Shown here one piece after another: positions 1 to 16,000 of a DNA stretch of 64,000 nucleotides. The notes under the pieces were generated by a model that saw only the letters and a program-made list of their open reading frames with translations, searched no databases and was not told the DNA's origin. Position numbers and translations under genes: made by a program. The stretch is from Anisakis pegreffii (taxonomy: Eukaryota > Nematoda > Chromadorea > Rhabditida > Anisakidae), in contig JAPYMA010000368.1 of NCBI GenBank assembly GCA_035041965.1, forward strand, positions 1 through 64,000, read 5' to 3'. How positions within the stretch are numbered: position 1 is the stretch's first letter; every line of letters starts with the position of its first letter.

Positions 1-1119
<1,119 letters not shown>

Positions 1120-1318
1120 TGCCAAGAAACCTATGAATGCAGAAGAAATCAATGGCAATGGCTGTAGAATCAAGTTAGTTGCTGCGCATGCAGAAATTTT
1201 AATGACAGCAGCAGATTGCAACGTTGAGTGGTCATTCACTGAACGAAATGATGAGATAATCATCAGTCGAGAACGGCCACTGTGATGGATCTAGTTAGTA
1301 CACTGCTAAATGAAGGTG

Positions 1319-4300
1319 TTAAGACTGCGAAAGCGAAGAGGCATCAACTTCCCAAACGATCAAATGCGACATATCACGAGGACGTACATTACTTCGACCA
1401 TTCAAATTCTCGTCTTCTTCACCTGAATATCAATTCATCGGTTGAATGAAAACCAAAATAATAAATCTGGAACAGCAATCAAAAAGCCGATGTCAATCTC
1501 GGGAATGCAGATTGTGAAGTGAGTTCGACGAATAACAATTCATTTATGTTATCAAAGTTGAACTGATGGTCTCAAATCACCTCACCCATGAACTTCTTCA
1601 CAAATTCAATAATGGTGCCAAACCGAATTTAGATTCATTAATGCGCCAACACTCAAAAATATCATGAAGGATTGAATATAGGAACTGATTAGAGGAGATT
1701 TTTCAAGATGAAAAGACCGATAAATGAAAATACCCATCCTGAAGTCGATATATCCGTCACCACCAGAAACGATAAGCATTTTCCGTGGTTCAGATGTTTG
1801 CTCTTTCTTGGTATCAGATTCTATGCCTGCAAAACATCAGAAATTCATAACAACGAGCAAACAATACGTGTAAAAACATACAGTCGATCGAGCGTTTTCA
1901 ACAGGATTGCTTCAGCAATTGTTCATTATTTTTGATCAAAATTATAAATGAGTGATCAAAATAAACCTCATAAAAATGAGTGGTTATGAATTATAGCAGA
2001 GAAATGAACGAACAAACCTGGAACAGCCAAAAAGAATTTCACAGAATCTTTGTGACCGTGGAATGAGAGTTGTGCTTTGGTGATATCACAATACGGAATG
2101 AAACTTCCGGGCGTTACTCGATCACTACTTGAATCACCGTAAACTCGAATTAATCCACCTGGTCCACGTACTTCTTCACCATCGGCTTGGAACGCTACTT
2201 TTGTTTCGATACGAGTGCCGTTTGCTGAAATCAGAAAACCAGATTCGTCTCATTATCAATCATACAGCTTTCCACGGCAATTTCAGTTTGGATCGAACAA
2301 CGAAACTTGTTCAGCTGAATCGTTCGAGTGATAGACTAAAGAATCGATACTAAGGAAATAGATATTTCCGATCATCGACTATCGTCAACTCCTCACTGAC
2401 CATCGATAACATTTACCAACATCACGTACAGTCTCTGAGATACCTCCGAACAAATTTCCCACAGCGAGTGATTGTAAAACATATCTGATGTAGTTCCGGA
2501 AGACTGTGTATGTTGGGTTTCATACACGCAGACTGCGTACGAAACCTAACAAGGATGTGAACCATGAAACATTTCCTATCAAATGACAAATTCAGAAACG
2601 GTTAACGTACATTCTGTTAAGGGAACAGATATGACAACACCAGTGCCAGTGCCAATCCACAGTCGACGGCATGAAACGAGCAATGCCGTTGTTCGCATAT
2701 ACGAAAAATCAAGCTTATTCGTTCCTGCAAAACCATTTTTATGATCTAATAAGCAATCAATCGTTGCTTTCGAATAGTTAACATAATTAACAAGACAAAT
2801 CAGTAAATAGGGAAACTGAAAAGCTAAACAACGAAACGAACTGACTCATACCAAGCATTTTAGTGACATAAGGTTCAATGTCAACATCTTGCAGATGTGC
2901 GTAAGTATGTGCATGATAAAGACGTAAAGTTGAGTCAAGTCTTATCGATATCCACACTCCATCGCCTACCCATTGCATATGCCGCACTTGACTGTCACGG
3001 CGTGGATGTGCGGCAAATACTTTCTATATATTTATTTATACATTTATAAAACAGTCGAAGGAAAACATACAACATATAATCAACAATAAGTAATCCAGTC
3101 AAGCACAACTCAGTAAGACAAGGCTCAAATTTCCCGACAACACTGGGGTTATCACTTGATTATCAATTCTTGCAGTAGGATGATTGAAAATATATTCATT
3201 GGCATCAAATCGGTTTTCGTTAAGAACAACTCACATGAGCTGTGAAATCTTTAGGATCAATGACAATGATGCAGTTTCGATATGCAGCCCAGATACGACC
3301 ACATACAATCGACAGCGAACGCACCGAGCTCGTGGCTCGTCCTATCGTTATCGTATGATAACCATTCTCAGACCATCCACCTGCTGAAAGCAACGATTTA
3401 AGTTCAATGTTTGCTCATTTAACACATTCACGTTAATTGATGCCTGAGTGAAAACTCACACTGCTCTCTATGAAAAACTGCAATTGAACCGTTTGCAAGT
3501 GCCGCGAACACACGTCCTTTGTAATGCCTGAAATATGACTGACACATAACCATCTCTTAAAAATGATTTGTACTCATCGGCGATTTATTTATCGCGAAGT
3601 AATGCGGTTTTGATCGGTAACAACATTATCGGATTCGATCGCTGAAAATGTTTAAGTGAGCTGAATTTCAGTTCAAAAGCAATGAAAAGAAACATATTGA
3701 AATAAACGGTGACGATAACTTTGAAAAGAAACAAAAAAGAACAAACAGAATGCAAAGAACAGAATCTGGCATTTTGATCCGCCTCAAGCACTTCCGCCAT
3801 TCCGACACTGCCGAATGGATGAATATACTGAAATGAGAGTGCCTAAATGGTCGCATAATTCTGGCGATTTGTAGGCATTCAATCGAAAGCAATTGAATTA
3901 GCAGCCGACTGTTTCAACTATCATTTAATAATTGCACCATTCGGCACACAAATTCAGCGAAAGCAGAAATCATGAATCTACCGAACCTAAACTCAGTCCC
4001 TCAGAATCCAAACGCATACTATAACTTATTTCGACAATGACTGAACAAATAAGGGACAGAGTATAAGAAATAAATAACACAGAAGAAATCGTTCGATAAG
4101 GTATTCCGATCTAAATCAACAATACATGTTATTTGATGAATGATCAACAAATGCTAAAAAAGAGTTCATATCAAAAATTACTATTCATTTTGAGATCCCA
4201 TCCAGATGGTTGGTAATGCGGTCATATTTTCGGTCAGTCCGTCATATTTTTTAAGTGCTTCTTTAATATGCGATGGCACGGCTCCTTGGTTTTCCTTGAA

Positions 4301-7300
4301 TTCAGAAATCGTAGCTGAAATTTGTCAGTTGTTCACAATTGGCATCAAATAATCACAATCAGGCAATAATATCTAACCGCATCTATATGGGAATTGCAAA
4401 CGGAGTGGCAATTCCAAACAAAATTCCCACTCCGTTTGGTAATTCAGTTTTCACCCCGAAAGAATTTGAGTCCAAAATTTCGTGAGACAAGACCCAATTG
4501 AACGACAAAAATGCAACATGAACGACATCAATCAGTCTGTTACAAAAATATCGAACGACACCAAGAAACGGCAGAGGATCGATGAACATTTTCAAGGTTA
4601 CTTAGGAACTAATGGAACCAGTGCCTAGATGAAGCCTGGAAGTGCTTACTTTATGAGATTTTGAATGGAGATCTGCAGATTCCTGTTCAATTTATATGAT
4701 GCAAAATGTGGAATCAATGCCAATTTAATGACCCAAAGTGCTTCAAGAAATCCGAGATGACAATAAGACAACGGTGACTACGATGGGCTGAAATCGCAAG
4801 TTTGCTGCGATAATTAAATCAGGACGAATCTGAACGGTTAAACGGCACTAAAGCAACGCAAATGATGGGGCTGATCCTGCTAAACGGATGACATATGGGA
4901 TTCATACAATTGGTTCGGTTGATCCTTTAAGAATCAATCAACGAAATACGAATTGAGTAATCATTGAGTGTAAGCAAAGGCGAAGCTGCAAAGGGACTGA
5001 GGTGGTCATCGAGAACCATCAAGAAAGAAAGGTTCCAAAAATACTGCATCAAACATCTATTTTGGTCAATACCTGCCGGGTATACAATAGAGCAACATAC
5101 TTAAGCTCAATCACAAATAATAATGATCGATCGTTACGGCATTTACAAGATGAAATGAAGGAACGATGAATAACGCTCGAATTTAAACGAGAATTGAGCT
5201 AATTGTAAGTAAAATGAATTGAATAATTCCAAATGGGTTGGATTCGGTTAAAATGAAAAAAGGAGGTAAAATTTAAAAAATCACATAAAATCACAAGTAA
5301 AATAAGTAAAATCACATCTTAAATACTTGGTTCAATCGAAATCCGACTAGACCCAAGTTTTTAAGATCTCAGAAAATTCTGTCGTTTTTCACCGGCCCAA
5401 ATTCGGTTGGTCACTAGTACTGTTCATATCCAAAAGTGCAGAAGAAGTCTAAGTCGGAAGACCTGAACCTGATGTTGAAGACTGAGAGTATCAAAATGGA
5501 AAGGAAGTACGACTTTCATTGTGAAACACAACAAAAACGAACACGAAACAATATTTATCTAGGCATGTACGTATCTCACCAGTGCTAATACGTTTAGTGC
5601 TGTTGATATGTTGATGGTATTTCTCCAGTAATATGTATCCTTTCACCAATTCGCCATTGGTTATCGTTTTGGGTTCGGGTGTGAAGTCGATTATTTCGTG
5701 TACTTCACATACAAAACAACACATTTAGTGGTTAGTCGACAGGTATTTCAGTGCTCTGTCCAAATAGGATTTGTTCGGGTGTTTACTTCATGTAAATTGG
5801 TGGTGTTAGTTTTGAAGAAAATGGTAAATACGATGATAATGTTAACCAAATACCATGCTGAACTTTTTACGGGGAATGAGAATTAAAAATTACATTAAGA
5901 AAATGATATTGTAAAAAAATTGTTCTCATACGATTTTTTCACTGTAATTTGCTGGCAAATTTCAAAGGAAACAGTAATAACTGAATGTAAATAGCTCAGC
6001 TTCTTGGAATTTCGAGAAAACTGAATAGAAGAAAAAATCTCCAAAAATTTTAGGATTCAAAAGACTCGACAGAGGTAAACACTGATTAAGAATTATTGCG
6101 AACATCTAATTTTATAGTGAATAATTAATTTGATTTGAAGACATAATAACACTGAATCTGAATCTGATTTGTGAAAAAAGAGTCAAATATTCTTGGAAAA
6201 TTCAACTGAATATGGAAATTAGATTTAGAACAATAAATGATCGTTTATGAAGGAAGAAAGTTAAAAAATGAAAAAAAATTGGAATTAAAATGAGAGGATA
6301 AAGAAGCGATCAATTGTCTGAAAAGTATCCAAGCACAAAAAGAACGTCTCTGCTGTGCGCAAAACCTAATGTTCTGAAGCATTCACATGACAGCAACCAA
6401 ACAGGAACATAAGATGATCACAGGATATGATCGAGAGCAGCAACTCATTAAATTGCATTCATGACACTATCCCAACGAATTGATGCAATGCAATCGTTCA
6501 AACATGCATCGTCACTTCAAATGTAATCGAATGAAACGAACATCGATTCAGGAAAGGTACTAACTGAACACAACATAAACCAATCTAATACGACTAGTTG
6601 TATTTATTTTGATAGAGAAACACATTTTATCTATGCATCTCAAATTTCGAAACATGTCTTATCTGAAATTCAAGGCATTTAAAATTGCTTCCAGTAGGAC
6701 TAGAAAGAGAAGAACAGTTATAAGACTAGGCTTGTTTCAATAAAAATTTTTAGGAATCTCTTGATGAATTTTGGTTCTGATTCTGTAGATTTTCCAAAGA
6801 CTTATTTCCATACCAGAAGTATGTTTAAATCCTACTACATCTTGCCTGCGAATACCATCAGAAAACGATCAAACATAATTCAGATCAAGCATAATTCAGA
6901 ACCAAATAAAAAAAATTTTTCTGAGATTCTCTTCAGTTTCGAAGCAACGAAAACAGTGGTGAAACGCAATAACAAATGATTTCGAAAGTAGAATCATTCT
7001 ACGTAATATTACTCATCACAGCAATAAGATTGAAAATATCACAAACAGCAGCATCTTGAACAAAAAATTTGACAGCTACTGGCACACAGGAAAAATGGAG
7101 CAATTTATGATAATAAGTTCAAACGTGCATCCTCGAACTGAAGTTTACTTGCGGGATTTCTACTGGTGCTGGAGCAGATTCAATAGAAAAACTCTAAACG
7201 AAATTAAATGAATGGCATCAATAAGAATGCAGACCACTTAAATTTCGTATCATTTGCTGAAACGAATCGCAAACACAACTTGAACTACACTGATCAAGGG

Positions 7301-10051
7301 AGCTAGCTGAGGAAAAGTAGATGGATAAATTGTGCCGACGCACTCGACAACCCGACGGATATCACAGGGAAGCATTTCGAGTGATTTCTACGTACTCATT
7401 TCAAATTCACAAAATAGTTTTGTGCGTACACCCACGGAACGTTGCATATTCTCTTTTATGAAATACATTTGAAAGTGATCGACATTCATCTGAACATACA
7501 AGCGTTTCACAAATGCACCGATGTGATCATTGACAGAACTCACCAATTTCAGAGACCGCATTAAGTCCTTGCTCAGCAGGGTCGGATGTACTTGCAACTG
7601 GTGTTGATTCACAAAGGCTAACTGAAATCGAGCAAAAATCCATTCGTTTGCAAAGCGAAACAAAGGTCTTGACAAAACCAACATTATACTCCGCAAATTA
7701 AGCTCAATAACAAACGAAATTTTCGAAGTTCTGCTAAGACGTAATATTGTACAAGTTTTAGCCCACCTTTACGAGCACATGTTTAACATCTTAAGATTGA
7801 GTTCTGGGATTGGCTTTGCAACACATGTATCTACATCCAAATCAAAGAAAAACATTCCAAAGGATATCAATACAATCGCTCAGATAAGTGCCCTCCTTCA
7901 AAAAACCATTCCAAAACAATAAATTATTTCGCTCAAAATTTTCAGCAATTTCGAGAGATAGTTTCACAAACGAAATGAAAAAAATGAAATCATTTTGAGT
8001 GCAAAAATTGAGGCAAGTTGGGATGGGAATAAGATGAGAAGAGCAAGCCAAGAAGCAACCACCACGATAAGTGTTACACGACAACATGCGAACATGCAAT
8101 TCGAGGAGCATTTAAAGAGGGCTTCGTTTTTGACAAGAGCGATATTGAAAGGAAGGACATGATGAAGACGCTGCAAGGTTTGACTGAATATGAGAATCCG
8201 TTAATGAAACTGTTCGAGAAAGGAGATCCGCTTACAATCTCGTGATCGCGTCGGTGAAGGCTTCTGACCTGGACCACAGTATGTTGGCGTTGGATCTTCG
8301 TCTGAATCCAATTTTCGAAGTTCAATCTGAATGAGTCAGTTGTATCACGATAACTCTACGAAGGACTAGTGCATCGTTAAACTCTCACTGAGAATCTGCT
8401 TTCAGCTTGAGCTTTTAGCATATTCATTACTATGTTTAATGTTGAATCAACAAGTGTACTGAAACATGATCGAATATTGTATTGCGAATGGATAACTCAC
8501 CCATTGTACAGCTCCAAATTCTTCGGATTCAGTGATATCCGCTGGAAGATCCTTAACGTATCCTCCACCTCGCACGAAACTTTTCCAGTCACTGTCATCG
8601 GGTGGGTAGTCCGACTCTCGTACTCCTTTACATACTTATTATTCAGCGGGAAAGTTTGCAATAGATGAGATAGCGACGACAGTCATTAGAACACATAATC
8701 GTTCTGATAAATGCTCACTTGCGAATAGATCACTGTGCTGACGAAGATGATATGGATGAATGTTCTATCAGAATGACACTTCTCGGAACGAGAAGAATGC
8801 GAATGATTATGTTTCAATATCACTAATATTAAGATAATTGAAATTGAATGAACTGAAATGAAGTGAAGCGAACGAACCAGGAACAGAACTGACACACAGC
8901 AAATGCGCAGAACAGACCGGAAATGCTTCGATGACACTATTCGGATTATTTGCATCCACTATTGCCACATGACTTCGACCGTTATTCGAACTGCAAACCC
9001 AAAGAAGACTCGAACTCTCCCACGGTAACATCTCCATCTCACGAGTTTCTCGAAGTGCGACCTGAAAGGAGAATTTTGAACTGAAGAATCAACTGATTCA
9101 ATTGTTCAAAGATCAAGCCTTAATCAAGCCTCAAACCAGCAAAAAAACGCTCTTTTCATGCAGAAGAAATCAAAGTGACGATAGAAACAATAGCGAGCTC
9201 GTGAAGCTCATAAAGGAAGCAACTTGAAAGTGATCGACGTCAATCATTATTCATATGTAATAATGAAATGTGAATGAAAAAATATAGCTGAAAGCAAGCA
9301 ATATGATAAGTAATAAGTAAGCTGAAGTATGCGATGATTACGGTTTAGATGGCGCTTCAGATCAATTGTGTTAATGTGATAAGATTTTTCGCATCACTGT
9401 GACGAAAAGCGAACGAAGCGTTTAAATGCTGCTCGAAAAGTTTAGTGAACGTCCGCTAATCACAAACAAATTTTCAGTATTTCTTTAGATCATTTGATAA
9501 GGAAATATTCAACGAACAGGCTGAAGAATATTTTTCAATTTAACTGATAGGTAATAAGATATAGAAGAGATCAGTGATAAGCGAATAGATGCCTTCAGAA
9601 GCATTCAACGAGTCACATAATTGTTATCATGAAACTGTAAAATACAGAACGCATATGCCAACTAAAAAGCAATCCACGCTTGTACAAGTTTCAAAATATG
9701 AGAATGTAACAAAAAATTCCATTGGATTAATCCAAAAAACCGAGATTCCTCGCAACGAGGTCGAAAACCATACGAAAGCGCTTTCATTTCCATACTGATT
9801 TTAGAAATTCGTCATCATTTTCAGCAAGCAGTGTTATCGGCCTGTCTAGAACTGCATTACGGCTAGTAGCGCTAGAAGCACAGCATTGCGCATACCCTAA
9901 GCTCGAAGTCAAGTCGATCTACCGATTTGTCAATAGGTGGTGTTGTTTCATTCGGTGAATTTGAACCCGAATATATCACTGAATCACCAACGATATATGC
10001 ACCATCTTTGGCACGGCCACCGCGTAACATCACTCCGCATGCACACCACAC
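1319..10051 (-). CDS. unc-16: unc-16 exons: C-terminal WD40-like propeller
   Basis: Exons: 10051-9896, 9061-8878, 8616-8501, 8326-8236 (or to 8269), 4314-4182, 3827-3747, 3527-3460, 3383-3235, 3023-2852, 2724-2611, 2224-2018, 1826-1734, 1422-1319. Conserved JIP3/4 motifs appear in order: [148 protein letters not shown] and HLIVWEV. These form the propeller seen in all JIP3/4 proteins. Phases agree from 4314 to the stop. Between 8236 and 4314 the Ser-rich linker, which is poorly conserved in the family, must hold one or more further exons; 8188-8085 is one candidate, but I could not fix its frame. AGAG-type acceptors at 8616 and an AAG acceptor at 10051 are weaker than the rest. Confidence 0.94.
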
Positions 10052-13000
10052 CTTAACGCAACAACTCTTGTTCCATTGTATTTGACCAAACATTGAAAAA
10101 AAAATTGAAATCTTAAAAGATGAAGTACGAAGAGAAGAAACATCATTTACAATCTCGTCCTGATACCTCCTAAATACTATCACTACCAACTATTTTCATA
10201 CTCAGCTATGTCAAATACAGCAATTCTGGATAAATACTGGACAAAGTTCCATAGAATAAATCTCACTTTCCGAATATGTCATAATCATTCATGCTGACGT
10301 GAATACAAATCAGTCAGCATTTCAAAAGTTGATTCAACTGCTGAATTCAACGGGAATCACTTTGAGCGATAAATAACCTTTAGCGACGGTTCCATATCGA
10401 TGAGAGGACGGCAGAAGACGGGAACAGGGATAGAGGTGTTATCACTGGATTCATCCATAGTTGCTGGTAATGACCAACCGTACGCATGCAAACGACCGTC
10501 ATCCTCTTTCATCATATGTTCACGTACGATTTTGTACTGTTGACGTCTTTCTGCGGCACGTCGCTCTGATGCACTAAAATCATAGATTCTTATTCAAGGT
10601 CATTGTGACAGCTTTACGAAACGAGATCACGGATTCAGGAAATGATTCTAACGCAATAAGTATTGAGGGGGAGCTGTTGAAGGATTTTAGTAAGTGATAT
10701 TCAGTTCAGTGGGTTAGCATTTGGCTGGGCGTTATTGTTCGCAGATTGTTCAGTAGGACTGTGAGATCGCATAAGGACAATGCAAAGTAAACATCAGAAA
10801 AATAGAGTCGTGAGTATAATCAGAATCGATTTTAATTACTTGAAAAAGTGAACAAGGAAAAGTAATAAGAATGGTGGATGAATGCGATATAATGAGAATT
10901 TACTAATCAGCATCCATGAAATCAACACTCTTCACGGGTTTCCTTCGTGACAAAGGATCACTTCCACCACCAGCTGATCTCCGATGGCGTCGATGCGTTT
11001 GTTGAGGGGTTTCGTGTGAAAATAATCCCGAGAAACTAAAATTGCATGAATATACGAATATCTTTCAATCTGTTGATAAGCAACAAAAAAAACAACTTTT
11101 TAGTGGCATATAATAATTCATAAATGATTTCTCAAAAGAATTCTTTAAAGTGACAACAATTAGTAACGATAAGCGATACTAAGGATAACGGCAATGACAG
11201 CGATATCAAGAAAAGAATCAATGAAACTAACAAGTCCCAGATTCCACCAGCCTTCTTCGATGAGTGCATCGCATTCATTCGTTTCGCTCGCTGCATTTCA
11301 GTCCATTTCATTGCATCTTGCAGTTCCATTAATCTTTCTTTGTACTGATTACGTTCCATCAGAACTCGTGCCATTTCGAGGCGTGTAAAGCGTTTTCGTT
11401 GTGCCATTGGTACGTCATCCTTTAACATTGTTTTTGTGATTATGTTCACCATTATTTCTAGTATTGTAATCATTTATTGTTATGATCTTGACTATTACTA
11501 TTGATATTATGTTAGTTTAATTATTGTTTGAACTATTAATGTTGTTGTAAGAACGTATTGTCACGGTTATTGTTAGGGCATAGCAGAAGTACTACTGGTG
11601 TTATTACCGCTATTATCATTGCTATGGTCATTTATTATTGATGATAACAGTTCTGGTACGACTATACGTTTGATAGCGTAAACTGCTGCGTTACTGCTTA
11701 AGATTTTGAGAATTTCGATGATATCACCATGAAATATTTTCGGAATGAAAGATGAGAAATCTCAGGGAAATCAATGATATCAGATTAATTAATCGAAATA
11801 AAATTATGCAACAATTCTTAACTAACGGAAAGTCATAAAAGAAATAGAATTACGCCACAAATAAAACAACTATCTTTTAACAACTCCTATAAAACAACTT
11901 ACTCCATCTTCATCACTCTTCGACTCGCTTTTCTCCTTCAAATCCCTCACTTCTGATTCTAACTCTTTAATACGTTCACTCATTTTTGTTCGAACCATTT
12001 CCAAACTTCGAATCTCTTCACGGAGTATATCCTGTTCACTATAATAATTGCACAGCTTAGATTCAGATTTGACGTTACTGGAAAGGTTCAGATGAATGTG
12101 CTGCTGGAAGTATTTCTATAGAATTCGTTCTCAGCAGTCACGGAGAAAGGCACGCGCTCTCACTAGTATTCGAAAATATTTCAAGTACTAGCGAGAAATT
12201 TTTGCGAAAATCCTTTGAGCAACCAAGGCACACACATGGTGACTTTTTATGAAGTACAAAACGAATTTATTTTCTATCAGTGGAAATGAGGAAGAATCGG
12301 AACGATACTTTTTAAATGTTTTGGGCAATTAGTCGAAAAGGCTGCATCCATTTTAGGTACCTTAGAAACGCTCGACGTCCTTCAATCAAAACCAGAGATA
12401 AGATCAAATTGAAGACCATTAACGTGAAATCCTCATAAATGCGACTATTGAAGGATGATAAATTGAAATTCTAGTCTTAAAAGAACAAATTGTGAAGACA
12501 AAATATCGATGATTCAGCATGAAGCAACTTGGATATACGAGTTAATTCATAACGAAAGAACGCATTCTTGTCATATACCAGCAATCAAGTGTTAGAGAAA
12601 ATAATCAAAAGGATCATTCAGCGCATGCCGATAAAAGCGATTTCGCAGAAATATTCGCAAACGGAATCCTTTTACGGTAATTCGAATAAGCAGATGAAAC
12701 CAATCAGCGCAGTAAATGCAAATTTCAGAAGGAAAGGAACAATTCAAATCGGAGATAAGGCCATTATTGAGATATGCAATATAGAAGGTGTAAGAGGAAA
12801 TAGTATCCCATCTGCACCTGCTTAATTCATCGACACGAGCGATCAAATCATTTTTGACGATATTGAGAGCGTTTTTGGTTTCCAACAGCTCGGTGTTTTC
12901 CTTTATAAGATTCTCGACCTCTCGCCCCATTCCTGGAATAATACATCAGCAAATCCCCTTCAGAACATTACATCAGCAAATAACCATTCACACAATAACT

Positions 13001-16000
13001 TCGTCAATTCCAATCAAGAATTCCAAACATTCTATAAAGGGCACACCTTATCCTCTCATCAACATTAAATCAATGTCTATGTGATGTGCATCTGAACGCG
13101 TCTACCCAAGAGCAAAATTTTCCCAAATTTCCCAAATTCCACGAGCACAAACCCATTAAATTCACATTTCAAGGAACACTTCCGACTCAATTTCAATTTA
13201 CGGTGTACAAATTCAAGAAGTACCATCATTCAAATGCACACACATAGACGATAAACAACAAATGGATTTCAGCTCGCCCTATCCTATCACATCTATTCAA
13301 AACACCGACTCACATCACAACATCCAACCGACCACAAGCACAACAACACAATCACAACAATCTCATTCAATACTCCTTCAAAATTCTATCGCATTCGATC
13401 CGTATCCTCGCAAGTGCATCATTGGTTAAAACCAATAAAATCAGAATTTTTTATCCGAAATTTTAAACAATTAATTTCACACATGCAATCGTGCTTTCAA
13501 AAATCTCATTACTCATCCGCTAATGTCCGTGTCCAATTTCGGCTCAGCCAAACATTTCTAGTAGGATTTACTGAACGACCAAAGTGAAATATTCAAATCT
13601 AATTAAATCACCAGAATAATTTTGAGGGGATAAACATACTGAAGCTCATGGTAAGCAAATTTCCCAAATCGCGGAAACATTTGAATGTAGCATGAAAATT
13701 CAAGGTTTTTCGGAAATTTTAGCTTTGTAGCTTATTCGAGCAAGTTGTAAACTAAAAAATCTCATCATTTTCACGCAGCCTTTTCGCAATCGAAACTCGC
13801 CGAACTGTCCACGACATATCGCGTTCATTCAGATGATTTCCCCTCTCCTTCAAATTTCCACCAAAAGAAAGGTCTACTCTTCGCTTATCGTTTCCCTTTC
13901 TTTACAATTACACTCACTAGACGATCTCTCCCACAGGACAGCCTCAAACTGTAAACACAACCCAACAAATCGAACACACTCCAGATCATTTTTGCCGAAA
14001 ACACCGTTCAAACGATATTGAAAATGCGCACTCATACTACATCAGCTCACACATAAACACACCACCAACAACAGTTAACTCTTCCATCCAAAAGTTCATT
14101 ACATAAGCATGAACACGTCCCTAAGTTCATAACACAAATAACGCAAAAACTAGCATTCACACCATCACAATATCTATCTGAACCTACCGATGAAGGTATC
14201 GTTGACTGAAATTAGAAAACAACTTTTAATTATTCGCATGAAAATGTTTCGAAATTATTGAATCAATAAGGAACAACATCCAAAACTTATAAAATGACAA
14301 TCAACTGATGTTTTAAAAATCAAGAATGAAACTCAAGAAACACACCGCATGCAGTGAGCAAAGAATTACACTGTCCAACACTGAACATTATGCAAAAGTG
14401 AGAACGTCTTTTCTGAGGCATGAGGCAATCCAATAGCGAATTCCACTTTTCTTCATCGCCCAACATCTTCATCAAAATTACAACGACTTTTTCATTTTGC
14501 ATGGATTCCTAATGTATTCTACTGTCCAATGACAAAAATTGCGCAATGATGAGAAGTTTATTTTCCAAGCTAATTTTTTGCGTACAATCTGAGAGTAAAT
14601 ATTGTTTTCCTGCATCACTGATTGATAAAAACGTCCAATAAATTGTATTTGATATCAATTTTAGTAGATTTTCGCAGAAAACTGATGAGCGATAGTGAAA
14701 TGCTGATGGCACATTAGAAGGGAAACCTAGCCAATTTCATGGTGACAGCCTATTGTTCAGGTGACATGAAAACAAGACTAGAATTTGTTGGACAGTGTTA
14801 TTACTTGATTGGATTGTTACGTGAGCGAATGTGATCAAAACGAACAAAAAAGTTGGTAAATGAGAAGCAAATAAGAAAAACGTTCAGTTATAATACAACT
14901 CAACTCGAATAAGCGTCAAATTCAACAATAAAAGCGCACAAAACTCAGTCACAACGATGCATTACCAAAGCTATCAGAACACTGATTCTTTTCTGCTGTT
15001 TCAGACGCATATAACGGAAAGCTTCTTCCATGATTACTGCTAAAAGTATTGGAAAATTTTGAAAAAAAAATTCTCACTGTTTCAAACTCATTTCCTAACA
15101 ACAACGCTGAACTTCAGTTAATGTGAGTGGATACTGAAGCAATGATCGCAATCAGTGAGAAACAGACCAACGAAAAGGCAATAATCATTCAACGAAGACA
15201 CAATCAATCATGCATGCTTACCATTCGAAATTCAACATTTTCACTAACAACTCAAATGAATGGAGAAACACCACGGAGTTACGCCGAAAAAATTCACTCA
15301 CCAAGGAACAAACAACACAATCATCGAAATAGGCAAAATTATAGCATTCTTAATTTCACGTTCACAATCCAAAAACCCAATATTCACTTCATCAACATGC
15401 AACTACCATATTTTGCAGTCGCTAGCTACCATAAACTGTGATTCTCAATGAGATCCCTTTCAGTGACACATAAACTTTGCAGTGTTCATTTGTTGACTCA
15501 AAGCATTCATTCTTCTATGCTCTACAAACATGTATTTCAAATAGCACCTCATCTATTCTCAATACTCCACGAATCGATGTATAACTAAAAAAAAGACCTG
15601 AGTCATAAACATCTTTCGCATACGCATCACTGAGTGCATGTTCACATGAAGACAAGTGCGCTCGAATTGTATAATCGAGGAAAGAGAAAGGAAATTAAAA
15701 AAATGAATGAATTAACTCAAAACGAAAACACAACACATATAGTGGTGGAACCTTCGACATCCTCAGAAGCTGATGACGAAAATAGGGACGTGCTTCGATG
15801 TCGATACTGTTTTGGATCATTATTGACATCAGAATCCAGTCGATTGACAAAATCATCGCCGTCTAGAACAATCGAATAGAACAACACGAGCGCTCTGATT
15901 GTTTGCTTTATTCATTCATTAATCAGATGCAAACAGATTATTCATGTGAACGTTATTGAATATGATGCGTGTGTTCACTTTGAATTATTACTAGGGTACG

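Noticed and set aside
7388..7696. 102-codon minus-strand frame as an unc-16 linker exon
   Set aside because: No similarity to JIP3/4 and no in-phase junctions; a plus-strand frame is open over the same bases.
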